This document shows, piece after piece, positions 47,591 through 59,019 of a stretch of 64,000 nt of DNA; position 1 is the stretch's first letter, and every line of letters begins with the position of its first letter. The translations under genes and the position numbers were made by a program. The stretch lies in the NCBI RefSeq assembly GCF_014633365.1, contig NC_068343.1:31403307-31467306 (forward strand). The letters are read 5' to 3'. This stretch comes from Diospyros lotus (lineage: Eukaryota; Streptophyta; Magnoliopsida; Ericales; Ebenaceae). Under the pieces are notes generated by a model, which worked only from the letters and a program-made list of their open reading frames with translations, was not told the DNA's origin and ran no database searches.

Positions 47591-48919
47591 TTATAAAAAA
47601 GGAAACAATAGATTTGGTACTCTCTCAATGAAACTTTGTCAAGTATTGATATTCCCAAAATGCCCTCTAATACTTTGTTTAAAAAAAAAAACAAAAAAAC
47701 TATTGCAATATGGGTGGGGGTTGCAATTTCATAATGAACTTTCATAAAAAAAGAAAAAAGTGGGAATGTGTGAAAAAATCTGCAACTGCCAAAAAATAAT
47801 CTAAGTTAGATTAAGTTTATCTCCAGTCTAGATATTCTTTATAGTTGATTGGTTATTAAGCTTATTGTGTTAATTTTATCTTTATTTAGTGTATTTTTGT
47901 CTCTATAAATACCTTTGTAAACAACCATAGACATTCAATTCAATCCAATATAGGCTTTTATTATTTAAATCTCATGTTTCTTGTAACTCGGTATTAGAGC
48001 CTCATATATATATATTATAGGTATAGTTGTATATACACACAGAAAGACAGAAGAATAGAGGGATGAAAGAGGAAACTTTTTAGTTTATATTTATTTATAT
48101 ATTTTTAGTCAAATTTTTTGTAATTAAAAATATAAGTTAAAATATATTTTATGTAAGAAGAGGAGAGAGAAAAAAAAAGAAAGAGAGAGAGAAGAGAATT
48201 TTTTGAGAGAGAGAGTTTAAAATCAGGGGTAAAATAATAAATGTCTTCAATTTTTTAATGGCATGGGAGGTCTCTATGATTCGCACAAACACAGGTTTAC
48301 CGCCTATATTTTCACTAACTTCAGGGGTGCTAACTAAAACTTACCCAAAACTGAAAATAATAGATTGATAGGGAGAAAATGAGATCCTAATAACCCTTCT
48401 GAGCCTCTCTACATTGTAGGATAAACAAAACCATCAATTCACATGTGGATTGGACATAACAACATAATATGTTATATATCAACTAAGAACAAGACAATTC
48501 TACCTCAGTAACTGTTCATTAGCATGTTGCTTCAGTAACACAACTTCTCCCACCCATTTGCAACATCTATGCAAGTTTCATCTCATTAGTGCCTCAAAGA
48601 TTTACTATTGTTCAACTTCCTCCTAGATCAAGACTCAACCAAATGTATGTCCCTAGATGTGATAAAAATATCAAACAAATAAAATAGGTAGTGATCAAGA
48701 AAGAATATTGCAACCTCAACTCAAAGTTTCTAGATGCCAAACCAAGATCAATTTCAAGGTGCAAAAATAATTCATATGGGACTAAATTGGACCAGATCAA
48801 CAGAAAGCCATTGTGTTGTGGGACAATCTACAAAACAACTCATTTCTTTGCCATGCTTTGACTAAAAGAGGGAGGAAGAGAACAAAAGATGCAAGTTGTA
48901 TCATCAAAATTAGCATGCT
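47591..48919 (+). other. Decayed repeats, including a possible Copia LTR and tRNA-Met PBS
   Basis: Around 47830-47990 the sequence has the look of an LTR 3' part (TCTATAAATACCTTTGTAAAC, then CAATTCAATCCAATA). It is followed at 47995 by CTCGGTATTAGAGCCTC, close to the tRNA-Met primer-binding consensus TGGTATCAGAGCC. No gag follows. From 48160 to 48215 there is a GA-rich tract. Nothing else is supported up to 48919. Confidence 0.35.
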
Positions 48920-49360
48920 GTCAAGATCCTAGGTTTTTAGTCTAGGATTTCGGTGACAAACAGGAAGAAGAAGAAAGAGAGAGAGAGAGAGAGAACTTTA
49001 GGGAGAAAGCCGAGAGAATAAGAGAGGGAAGCAGAGAGTTGTAGGGAGAAAATGAGAAAAGACTTCCACAATTTACTTGATAATTTCGGTAATCAGGCAT
49101 AGCTTAATATATAAAAGCTATTCAGGTTCTTTTTACAGCAGTTAGCACTAATCCACAACTTCCCCACTACCCCATAACCGTAAATTAACCCCCAACTGTA
49201 AATTAATTGTAAATAATTCAACAACTGTAAAAATAACAGCTCCTAATTCTCTGTTTCCCGACATATGCATCCAAGTAACAAGATATCACCTACATGTCTT
49301 GGATTTTCTATGTTCAGTGACCCACACATCTGCAGAACACACAACCCACACAGTTCATTC
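48920..49360. repeat. LTR-like repeat with GA tract
   Basis: It begins TGTCAAGATCCTAGG and contains a GAAGAAGAAGAAAGAGAG tract at about 48965, TATATAAAAGC at 49110 and several ACTGTAAATTA repeats. Similar sequence in decayed form lies at 25430-25860. It may be a solo or partial LTR, but neither end is confirmed. Confidence 0.3.
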
Positions 49361-50239
49361 AACTACTTCACCAAATCCAAACAAAACCAAAAATGGTGTT
49401 CGGTTGCCTGTTTCCGTTTAAGCAAATAGAGTAAAAGAAAGAGGAAAGTTGAATTCAGAAGTAATGCCGGCTCAATTCATTTAAAGTTGGAGCCCTTACC
49501 TTCCTTAAACCTTCCAATGCCCTTGTTGCCATCTCTTCTACCTGCATTTCCGGCAGCCTCTACAGCGATCTCCTCATCTGGTGTGACCATTTAGTCCAGG
49601 TGAGCCAATAACTTCTCTTTTCTTTCTTCTTCCATTCTTTTTCCTTCTTTCTGTTTCTCACTGTCTCCAGCGAGACTGCATGCATGGTTTATATGTGTGT
49701 GTGTGTAATTTCTATAAATTCAAATTTACCACATATCTTCATAAAATCTCACTTTTAACTTCATTAAATCTCACATAAACCCTAAATAATCTTCCTTAAA
49801 TCACTTGTACCCCTTTTTATTTGACTTAGACCTCCACAAGTTTGCATAACTTGCATAGATACATACAAATATAATGGAAATAAATAAACAGATACATACA
49901 GGCGACGAAGAAGGAAGGCGGCGGTGACGAAGACGCTCAGAAGGAAGGCGGCGAAGAAGGATGTCAGAAGAGGCGGTGACAAAGGCGACCAACAGCCAGG
50001 GAGACCGACGATGGCAGCAGCTCGGCGACAAGGGAGACAGATGCCAGGGTTAGGGCAAAGATTTGTGCAAAATGAAGAAGAAAGGACAAGATACAGGATT
50101 AAACCCGAATCTCTTCTAGAGACGGAATCCCTTCCGTCTCCAAGTCCTTGAATTGCATCTTCAAGACAAAAATATTCCGTCTTTGAACCGAATTGCAACT
50201 CATAGCTGCAAGCAATCAGTCTGGGTAAATCGCACCAAA
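49361..50239. other. Region with exon-like fragment, no confirmed gene
   Basis: On the minus strand at 49589-49502 an ATG-started frame (MVTPDEEIAVEAAGNAG...) ends at a textbook donor, AAG/GTAAGG. An acceptor-like TTCTGCAG lies about 160 bases further on the same strand. The product would be only about 44 residues and I do not recognise it. The region 49900-50130 is GC-rich with overlapping ORFs on both strands, and GAGACGGAATCCCTTCCGTCTC near 50115 is an inverted repeat. These may be captured gene scraps inside a transposon. Confidence 0.3.
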
Positions 50240-50607
50240 GATCACAAAACTTTGGTGGCTTTTCTATTGTCATCACTAAACTTTAATTCTTTACAATGTG
50301 ATCACAAAAGTTTAAATTTTTTTGCAATGTGGTCACGCTTAAGATTTTCCGGCAAGCCCTCACCGGAGTTGGTGACGTGGCGATGATGTAGTGCTAATGT
50401 AGCAAACAAAAAAACCCACATGCTATGCAATAACTTTCAATCAAAAGCTGCCACGTGTCACTACCCAAACCCCCTATAAACCTCCCCTCTCTCTCTCTGT
50501 ATTTGTCGCCCGCAACTTCTCCCCTTCTCCATCAACATCCGTTACAACCCATTGTCGCCGCTATTGCAAATTGTCGTCGCCGCCGCCTCCATCGCCGTTT
50601 GCCTCCA

Positions 50608-50647
<40 letters not shown>

Positions 50648-50990
50648 ACGGCTGCTCCTCTCCTTTTGGCTGTCATTCGCCGTTGTTGCACTCGCTGTCG
50701 TTTGCCTCCACGGCCTTTTCCTTCTCTCCCTCCCCCTCTCTCTTGCCCGTAGCTACTCCTCTCCTTCTGGCCACCATCTTTCTCTCTCTCTCTCTCGCCC
50801 ATAGCTGCTCCTCTCTTTCTAGCTGCCATTCGCCCCCGACACAACCGTCGCCGCCATTGCAGCTGCCACCATCAACACTTTTGGGCGCCATATGCCACTG
50901 TTGTTACCGCCACCAATGCCTCCATCGCCTTTCGCCTCTGACACAGCTGCTGACACTCCATCGTCGGGCATTAATGGTGCAATTTTAGGC
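50240..50990. repeat. Inverted relative of the 54-kb and 56-kb repeat units
   Basis: The reverse complement of 50240-50480 aligns with 54660-54830. Shared parts are GACACGTGGCA, TTGATTGAAAGTTATT, CGCCACGTCACCAACT against CGCCATGTCACCAACT, and TTGTGATCACATTGTAAAG against a matching ...ATTATAAAAA. Beyond it lies a CT-rich, CGCC-rich segment corresponding to the GA/GGCGGC-rich part of those units. The shared end resembles Mutator-type inverted repeats. The many ORFs here reflect simple sequence. Confidence 0.6.
50614..50642. repeat. (CT)n microsatellite
   Basis: An uninterrupted TC/CT run of 29 bases. It drives the Ser/Leu-rich and Arg/Glu-rich spurious ORFs around it. Confidence 0.95.
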
Positions 50991-51837
50991 ATGACCATTG
51001 TACTTTTAATTTTTTAAATTTTTTGTTCAAAAAATTAAGGGTAACTTGTAACTAATTCTTTCTTTTCTTTTCTTTCTTTCTGTTTTTGGCTTAAAGATGT
51101 ATAAAAAATACCAAAAAGTAAAAGAGTACAGAGAGAAAATGACGCTCCTTTTTATATAAGACTGTACTTGGGGTTTTCTTGTTAGAAGACTTTCTAGGTT
51201 TTTGTTTGACAAATTAAAAGTGTTATGTGAAACAAGTTTGATTTGCTAACATATCTAAGACAGCGTACATACTTGATGAAATTAATGACGTCTGATACAA
51301 AACAACTACCTCAGCTTCTAAGTGTATGAGTCAATTCATACACCCGATCTCCTATCAAAGTATTTTCCCTCAAAATGATTTATGAAATAAGCCAAGAGAT
51401 GTTGAAGGCAATTTCTAGCATTTTTATACTATAAAAGTCAACATAAACTTATAATTTCAAAATGGGGGAGCATTCAACCAGCCACATGCCTAGATATACA
51501 AACACAAACAGTATATACATAGAACATGCAAAAGAAAAATTTGGAATCAAACAGTAGGGCATATATAGGAACCCAAATAAACATGGTACTCTTGGTTTTA
51601 GGCATTCTATTTTTCTAGACGAAATTTCCTCCTTTTCAATCTCATTTTGTTTACAAGCTGGGATTCACAAAAAGCTTTTAACACAAATACCAATTTGTCC
51701 TACAGATACAATCATATTAGCAGGAAAACCCCTCCTCTCTTTTTTTAAGTAATTTTACATGAAAGTTTCAGCCAATCATTGTAACCATCCTTCGACTAAA
51801 CATTAATTAATATTAACTTCAAAAGAAAGATCGAAAA
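50991..51837. other. Intergenic sequence, no gene
   Basis: AT-rich unique-looking sequence. I see no ORF with family resemblance, no inverted repeat and no LTR ends. Confidence 0.4.
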
Positions 51838-52620
51838 CTGAATCATTGCGGGCATGCCGACACTTCGCAATTTACGACGATGTTGAGGCCATCGTGATCT
51901 GGCTTGGCGCCCTTGGGGCTGGGACGAGGTGGATGCCCTGAGTACTTCTTCATGGGGTTGGGCTCTGAGGTTGGTTTGGTCACTACTGTGGGTTTGCTTT
52001 TGAAGAACAAGCTTACCACTATGCAATACCCCTATCAACACTTAACATTTCTAATACCCCTGTCAACAATAACCTACACTCTACGTTCTCTCCTCAAAAC
52101 ATCCCTCTCTATTCCTTTATCCACATGCACATCAAAGAGATCATCATCCCCATCTTCTACATCATAATCACAATCATTCAACATCGTTTATGGATCAATA
52201 TAATCCTCATCCTCAAAATTTCTATCAATGTCATCCTCTCCCTCATATTCATGTTCTGCTTCTTCCTCATAAATTATATTTTTTCCTTTCAATTCCCTCA
52301 CATTCACATTCCTCGTGCTACCACTGTTGCAAGCCTCAACCATGTCATCAATGCTTCTAACATACACATGCATCTTTTTCAAACTATCCACACTAAATCC
52401 CATATCCAAACAGTCGCTATCAGATGTTAATTTACACAAACCCTCACTATATATGATGTTTGGTTTTTGCCAAAAGGTTTTTGCTTCCCCAATGATACCA
52501 CTCTCCTTAACCATTCTTTGAATTTCTAATATTGACAGTTTATCAGCACAACAAAAGTCAAAAAAATCAACTTCCCCCCTCTATACCCATGGTGCAATGC
52601 TTTCCACCATGATGCATGAC
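51838..52620 (-). pseudogene. MULE-type N-terminal (PB1-like) domain remnant
   Basis: The minus strand reads HHGGKHCTMG, then after a one-base frame shift GEVDFFDFCCADKLSILEIQ and MVKESG. It continues to DSDCLDMGFSVDSLKKMHVY and an acidic tract (52250-52190). This is the layout of the PB1-like N-terminal domain of plant MULE-encoded proteins. After stops, an open stretch (KPTVVTKPTSEPNP...KKYSGHPPRPSPKG) runs to 51838 and may be the linker of the same protein. No zinc finger or DDE domain follows. Confidence 0.55.
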
Positions 52621-52787
52621 AATCGTGAAGTACTCTGAGTATATATCTACGATATAAAACAATCAAATAGGTCAAATTTCACTCAAATTACAAAACTAAC
52701 AATGTCATACAAGTATTAACTATACATATCACATTAATTAAGTTGATTAAATAACATATTCAATCATTTATACACTTTCTAGTTACT

Positions 52788-53215
52788 TGTCACGAGACAC
52801 ACCCTGGGGTTACAGAAATTTTGATTTTTTATTGCTGTAACTTTTGCTATTTCTTTTACTGTTGTAATTCCACTGTATGAGTTTGTTAGCCTAGAGGGTA
52901 CCCACATGTAAGGGCTAGAATAGGACAAAACAGGTGGTTACAATTGAAGGGGAGGATAGGATCTGTTGTGGCAGCGTCCCCCCCCCCCCCCCCCACCTAA
53001 CGGATTGTATATACTCCCCAAGGCTCTCTTGGAGGAGATTATCGAATATCAAAAAAGAATTCTGAATCCTTCCTCAACCTTCTCTCTTCTCTGTCTAACT
53101 CTCTTTCTCTCTTTCTCTCCTCTCTATTCTTACTCTGCTTCTAACCAACCTTACTGCATCTTCCTAATTCAAACCGAATTAGGAGAGCAACCATTGTTAC
53201 GACCTAGCCGTGACA
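52788..53215 (+). repeat. LTR-like stretch with a 17-base poly-C tract
   Basis: It begins TGTCACGAGACACACCC. It has a TATA-like TGTATATACTCCCC at 53008 and a CT-rich leader, and ends near GGAGAGCAACCA, a general LTR plan. No matching partner LTR, primer-binding site or target duplication was found. Seventeen consecutive C residues occupy 52978-52994. Confidence 0.3.
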
Positions 53216-53895
53216 TTACTGCCTTTTATTTTCATGTGTATCTAACTACACCAACCTCTCAACAAACAATTTCATGTATATTAAACAGTTTCAAACCATA
53301 AAGAAGGAAACAAAAATTTAAGCTTACCATATTTTGGTTCCACTCCCCCTAGATCTCTACGTACCCAATCCATCCCTAATGTTGCAGTAGTCGCTTTCTT
53401 CTACACCCTATTTTGATTTGCAATTTGTTTCAATGTAAACCCTAGCTTTTGGGTCTGATTAGCTTAAACCAAAAATGATACCAACAATGATAATTTACAT
53501 AACAAAAAATTAACCGATCCTAAACAAAAAATTAACAGAGCCAAAAAATGGTACCTCCCTGTTTGCAGCAGCGGTGACCTGAGGCAAACAGGCGAAGCAA
53601 TGATAGCTGGAGGTCTGAATGTGAACTGGGAGCCTAAATACATAAATAAAACATGTGTAAAATAAGTACAACATATCTACACACAGACACGCATATGAGG
53701 AGAGCAAAAGAGTAAAGATAGCAGTATTGGCATTGAGTTTGGGCTGCCATTTATATAATTCAATGCATTTGGCAGCAAGACAATCACGGAAAAACTCCAA
53801 AACATGAAATATCATTGTGGTGGGTTTGTAAAACTCGTATCTCTTGATTTTTAATGACAAAAACTTAAGTTTCAACTGGAGTTTCTGCGATTTAA
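53216..53895. other. Intergenic sequence, no gene
   Basis: The minus-strand ORF at 53875-53510 is Leu/Phe-rich with no recognisable motif and is probably fortuitous. No repeats were recognised. Confidence 0.35.
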
Positions 53896-54609
53896 TTTTA
53901 GTTTTTCAATTAATATTATCGGCTTATTTGACATAATTTCTATTGACTATCACTTAACCTCTCTCTTGATGCAAATTCCTGGTTCCATCCCTACTAACCT
54001 CTCTCTTGACGCAAATTCCTGTCCCATCCCCACCTCACTGCCGCTACTGAGTAGATTTCTTGCGGAACTTTTGGGCACTAAAGAGAGATTACACAGTTTC
54101 TGGAAATGGGATCAATTACCCAGTACAGTATACCCAAAATGTTCTTTTGCAACCCAAAAAGCAGACAATAAAGAAACAAATCATGTTCTTTTGCAACCCA
54201 AAACAAATCATGTTCTTTAATTTCCATTTCAACAGCCCCAACTCAGCATAATCATCACCATAAAAAAACAACAGAAGCAAACAGAAAAACTAAAGCAGAA
54301 GAAAGGGGAATATATAAATAAATATGTGTATGTATGTATGTACGTACGTACGCGCAAAACACAGAAAACAAAGAGATGGAGGCGTCGGCGGCGGCTGGAA
54401 AGGCGGAGGCGTCGGCAGCCACGGCTGCTGCGTCGGAGGCGAACGGCAATGGAGGCCGCGGCGGCTGGAAAGGCGAAGGCGAACGGTGGAGGCTTCGGCG
54501 GCTGCGTTGGAGGCAAACGGCGATGGATGCGACAGTCTGCAACGGCGGCGACAGTGGGTTGTAACGGACAGCGATGGAGAAGGGCAGAAGTCGCGGGCGG
54601 CAGATGCGC

Positions 54610-54642
<33 letters not shown>

Positions 54643-55867
54643 GGGGGGATGTGGGGTTAGGGATAGGGACACGTGGCAACTTCTGATTGAAAGTTATTAC
54701 ACAATCAGGTTTTACTGCTTGCCATGTCATCGCCATGTCACCAACTACGGCGAGAGCTTGTTGGAAAATATTAAATGTGATCACTATATAAAAAATTTTA
54801 AATTTTTATGATCATATTATAAAAAATTAAATTAATAACCATAACAAAAAAAAAACACTGCTGTGATATTTGATGTGATTTACTCCAACCAATCTAAATA
54901 TGTATCTATTCAAATAAATAAAGATAAAAATTCTATTTTTAAAACAACTTACAGTTTAGAGATAAAATTTTTCTTTTTAAATCCGTCTTTATTTTAAAAG
55001 ATAATTTTTTATATAAAAATAGAATATGTTTTTATGTCTGTTTTTGATATAAAGTTACAACTGACACTTGATATTACTTAAAAAAAATAATAAAATTCTA
55101 TTTTTAATCACAAAAATAATATTAACACAATAAAAAAATTTACATTAGAGATACCCATCTCAATTTTTTTCTTAGAGACGGAATAGTTTTGCCTGCAATC
55201 AAAAAATAATATTTTCAATTAAGACAAATAGAATTTCGTCTCTATTCTTTAAAGTTTGATTATTTTTTCTATTTAGAGGCGAATTTTATATTTTTTAATA
55301 AAGACAAGATCTTGTGTTCTTAGAGACAAAAAGATTAATACTTTTTTTTACTTTGAGACGAATTCCATCTTGCAGCTTAGGGACCAAAAAAAACTATCTA
55401 TGAATTCTTCACCTACCATTAAAATATAAATTGTTAGTTTCCTCTATAATCTATCTTTATTAGAGACCAAAAAAAAAAAATTCCTCTCTAAAATTAGTCG
55501 TTAAATATAATTTTTTATTTTATTTTGTAGTAAATATAGCGTGAATTCTAAGGGTGGCATATTCCATTTGTTGAGCTGATCATGGGAAAAATGATGTCAC
55601 GTGAAGGGTTTTGGGCTATCCCTTTTATCTCGCATTACGTTTTGATGAAAAATAATATTTAAAAGACGAATCCATCAATGTGATTAATGTTTACAATTTT
55701 TCAACTTCTTAAGTCATGAGTTCTATCAATTAAAATGAAGAAGGAAAATGTCATGTGATTAATGTTTAATTTGTGTTTGTTTGCAAGTTATTCTGTAACC
55801 ATTAATGTGTGTTTGAACTTGAGGAAATTTGTGTTTTTCTTCTTCTTCTTCCTCCTATCCGTGACTC
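53896..55867. repeat. Tandem ~2-kb unit, copy 1
   Basis: The unit starts TTTTAGTTTTTCAATTAATA and ends CCGTGACTCTTTT, where copy 2 begins at once. Its first half has a GTATGTATGTAC-type tetranucleotide run (54330-54352), a GGCGGC-rich purine part, a (GA)n run with 11 Gs, and the GACACGTGGCA end. Its second half carries GAGACGGAAT / ATTTCGTCTCTA inverted pieces and ends TTTTATTTTGTAGT. Overlapping ORFs in six frames are compositional. I see no host gene in it. Confidence 0.85.
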
Positions 55868-58800
55868 TTTTAGTTTTTCAATTAATATTATCGGCTTATT
55901 TGACATAATTTCTATTGACTATCACTTAACCTCTCTCTTGATGCAAATTCCTGGTTCCATCCCTACTAACCTCTCTCTTGACGCAAATTCCTGTCCCATC
56001 CCCACCTCACTGCCGCTACTGAGTAGATTTCTTGCGGAACTTTTGGGCACTAAAGAGAGATTACCCAGTTTCTGGAAATGGGATCAATTACCCAGTACAG
56101 TATACCCAAAATGTTCTTTTGCAACCCAAAAAGCAGACAATAAAGAAACAAATCATGTTCTTTTGCAACCCAAAACAAATCATGTTCTTTAATTTCCATT
56201 TCAACAGCCCAACTCACCATCATCATCACCATCAAAAAACAACAGAAGCAAACAGAAAAACTAAAGCAGAAGAAAGGGGAATATATAAAAATATATGTGT
56301 ATGTATGTATGTACGTACGTACGCGCAAAACACAGAGATGGAGGCCTCGGCGGTGGCTGGAAAGGTGGAGGCGAACGGTGGAGGCTTCGGCGGCGACGGC
56401 GGCTGCGTTGGAGGCAAACGGCGATGGATGCGACAGTGTGCAACGGCGGCGACAGTGTGTTGTAATGGACGGCGATGGAGAAGGGCAGAAGTCGCGGGCG
56501 GCAAATGCACAGAGAGACAGAGAGAGAGAGAGGGGGGTATGTGGGGTTGGGGATAGGAACACGTGGCAACTTCTGATTGAAAATTATTACACAATCAGGT
56601 TTTACTGCTTGCCATGTCATCGCCGCATCACCAACTACGACGAGAAGTTGTTGGAAAATATTAAATGTGACCGCATTATAAAAAATTTTAAATTTTTATA
56701 ATCAGTGGTAAATCTAATGTAAAAATAAAAGATTAAACTCATTGTTTTAAATAATTCTAATAAAATTAATAATTATAATTTCTTTCTTTTAATACTCAGT
56801 CTTTTATTAAAATTTAAATTTAATTAATTATTTACTATTTAATATGTTAATAGAGAATAATCTTAATTTAATGTACCTTTATTCAATGTGTTAAATAATA
56901 ATTAACACATTAAGTAGGTCAATTAATAAAATATTTATAAATTTTTTTATTTTTTATATTATATTTATTTATAAATAATATTATAAAATTTATAATATAT
57001 TCACTCAAAGACGTTCGTTATTTTTTATTTATTATATTATAAATATAAATTAAAATTCTTAAATGTGAGTAAGAATAAATTTTTTAATAATAACAAAATT
57101 TTAAAAATATGAATTTTAATTTCTTCTATAATCTTAAAAAAGTGATATCTTAAATATTAATTAGTATTGAAAAACTCAAGCATTTGACAACCTTAAATAT
57201 TTTTTTATGAATTTGTTAAGATATCACATTTTCAATACTATAATATAATTATTAAAGTAAAATTAATAATTAATTAATCATTATCTTTGATTTAATGCAA
57301 GTTTTTGAGGGAAAAAATTCATCATTGATTGACACTCGACAAAATACTTTGACTGACTATCTTATTTTAATATTATATATATATATAGAATAAAGATATA
57401 AATATAAGATTTTAAATAAATAGACAATTTTCTATGACTTAATTAATAGTTCAAGTTATCTATTAATATTTCTCAAAAAACCTATGCAAATTTAATATAA
57501 ATTTTAAAGACAAAAACAGTTTGGCAGATTTTTGGAGGAAAAAAAATTTACAAAATATTCTTCCTTAATATAATATATTATATATTATTATATTATATAA
57601 AGATAAGATTTTATTTAATGGATAATTTTTTGTGTGTCTATTCATATTTCTCATAAATAGTATTTATTTTTGATTAATTGATAAATTTATTAAATATTTA
57701 ATATTCACATAATAATGTATTGGAAAACTCATGATTAGCATTGAAAAACTTATATATTTAAAATTTATTATTAATTTTACCGTAATTAATACTTATTATT
57801 TCAAAGCAATTGGAAAATTTAAATTATTAATGCAAATTACTAAATACAAATTATTAATGCAATAAGTACTAAATGCAAATTATTAATACAAGTTTTGGGG
57901 GAAAAATTTTTTTTTAGACTATTCTACTTTTATATATATAAAGATATAAAGATATTATAAAGAATTAAATTAGTGACCATAATAAAAAAAATCACTTCTG
58001 TAATATTTGATATGATTTACTCCAACCAATCTAAATATGTATCTATTCAAAGAAATAAATAAATAAAGATAAAAATTCTATTTTTAAAACAAATTACAGT
58101 TTAGAGATGAAAACTTCTCTTTCTATATCCATCTCTATTTTAAAAGATAATTTTTTATATAAAGATAGAATATGTTTCCATGTTTGTCTCTGATATGAAG
58201 TTATAACTTACACTTGATATTATTTAAAAAAAGATAAAATTCTATTTCTAATCACAAAAATAATATTAACACAATAAAAAAATTTACATTAGAGATACCC
58301 ATCTCAATTTTTTTCTTAGAGACGGAATAGTTTTGCCTGCAATCAAAAAATAATATTTTCAATTAAGACAAATAGAATTTCGTCTCTATTCTTTAAAGTT
58401 TGATTATTTTTTTCTATTTAGAGGCGAATTTTATATTTTTTAATAAAGACAAGATCTTGTGTTCTTAGAGACAAAAAAATTAATACTTTTTTTACTTTGA
58501 GACGAATTCCATCTTGCAGCTTAGGGAAAAAAAAAAAAACTATCTCTGTATTCTTCGCCTACCACTAAAATATAAATTGTTAGTTTCCTCTATAATCTAT
58601 CTTTATTAGAGACCAAAAAAAAAAAATCCTCTTTAAAATTAGTCATTAAATATAATTTTTTATTTTATTTTATAGTAAATATAGCATGAATTCTAAGGGT
58701 GGCGTATTCCATTTGTTGAGCTGATCATGGGAAAAATGATGTCACGTGAAGGGTTTTGGGTTATCCCTTTTATCTCGCATTACGTTTTGATGAAAAATAA

Positions 58801-59019
58801 TATTTAAAAGACGAATCCATCAATGTGATTAATGTTTACAATTTTTCAACTTCTCAAGTCATGAGTTCTATCAATTAAAATGAAGAAGGAAAATGTCATG
58901 TGATTAATGTTTAATTTGTGTTTGTTTGCAAGTTATTCCGTAACAATTAATGTGTGTTTGAACTTTAAGGAAATTTGTGTTTGCCTTCTTCTTCTTCTTC
59001 CTCCTCTCCGTGACTCTTT
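55868..59019. repeat. Tandem ~2-kb unit, copy 2, interrupted
   Basis: It aligns with copy 1 in two blocks, 55868-56703 and about 57956-59019, with few differences (e.g. TTACACAGTTTC against TTACCCAGTTTC). Between the blocks lies 1.25 kb absent from copy 1. The GA run is shorter than in copy 1 and the poly-G shrinks to six, as expected for simple repeats. Confidence 0.85.
56704..57955. mobile_element. AT-rich insertion (or copy-1 deletion) in the tandem unit
   Basis: This block is very AT-rich, with repeated pieces such as AAATGCAAATTATTAATGCA and TATATTATATATTATTA. It is inserted relative to copy 1 between TTTTTATAATCA and ATTATAAAGAATTAAATTA. No ORF, clear inverted termini or target duplication is visible, so whether it was gained here or lost from copy 1 is open. 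Confidence 0.5.

Noticed and set aside
50455..50988. 177-residue Ser/Leu-rich ORF
   Set aside because: Driven by the CT microsatellite, with equivalent frames on the opposite strand.
51838..52020. Minus-strand open stretch as a small secreted-peptide gene
   Set aside because: It has no start codon with a signal peptide, follows a MULE fragment in continuous reading after stops, and matches no peptide family I know; kept as part of the MULE remnant.
54255..54811. Long overlapping ORFs on both strands (Arg/Gly/Ala-rich or Ser/Pro-rich)
   Set aside because: They come from GGCGGC-rich and GA-rich repeats, exist in several frames at once and recur in the second tandem unit; no domain is visible.
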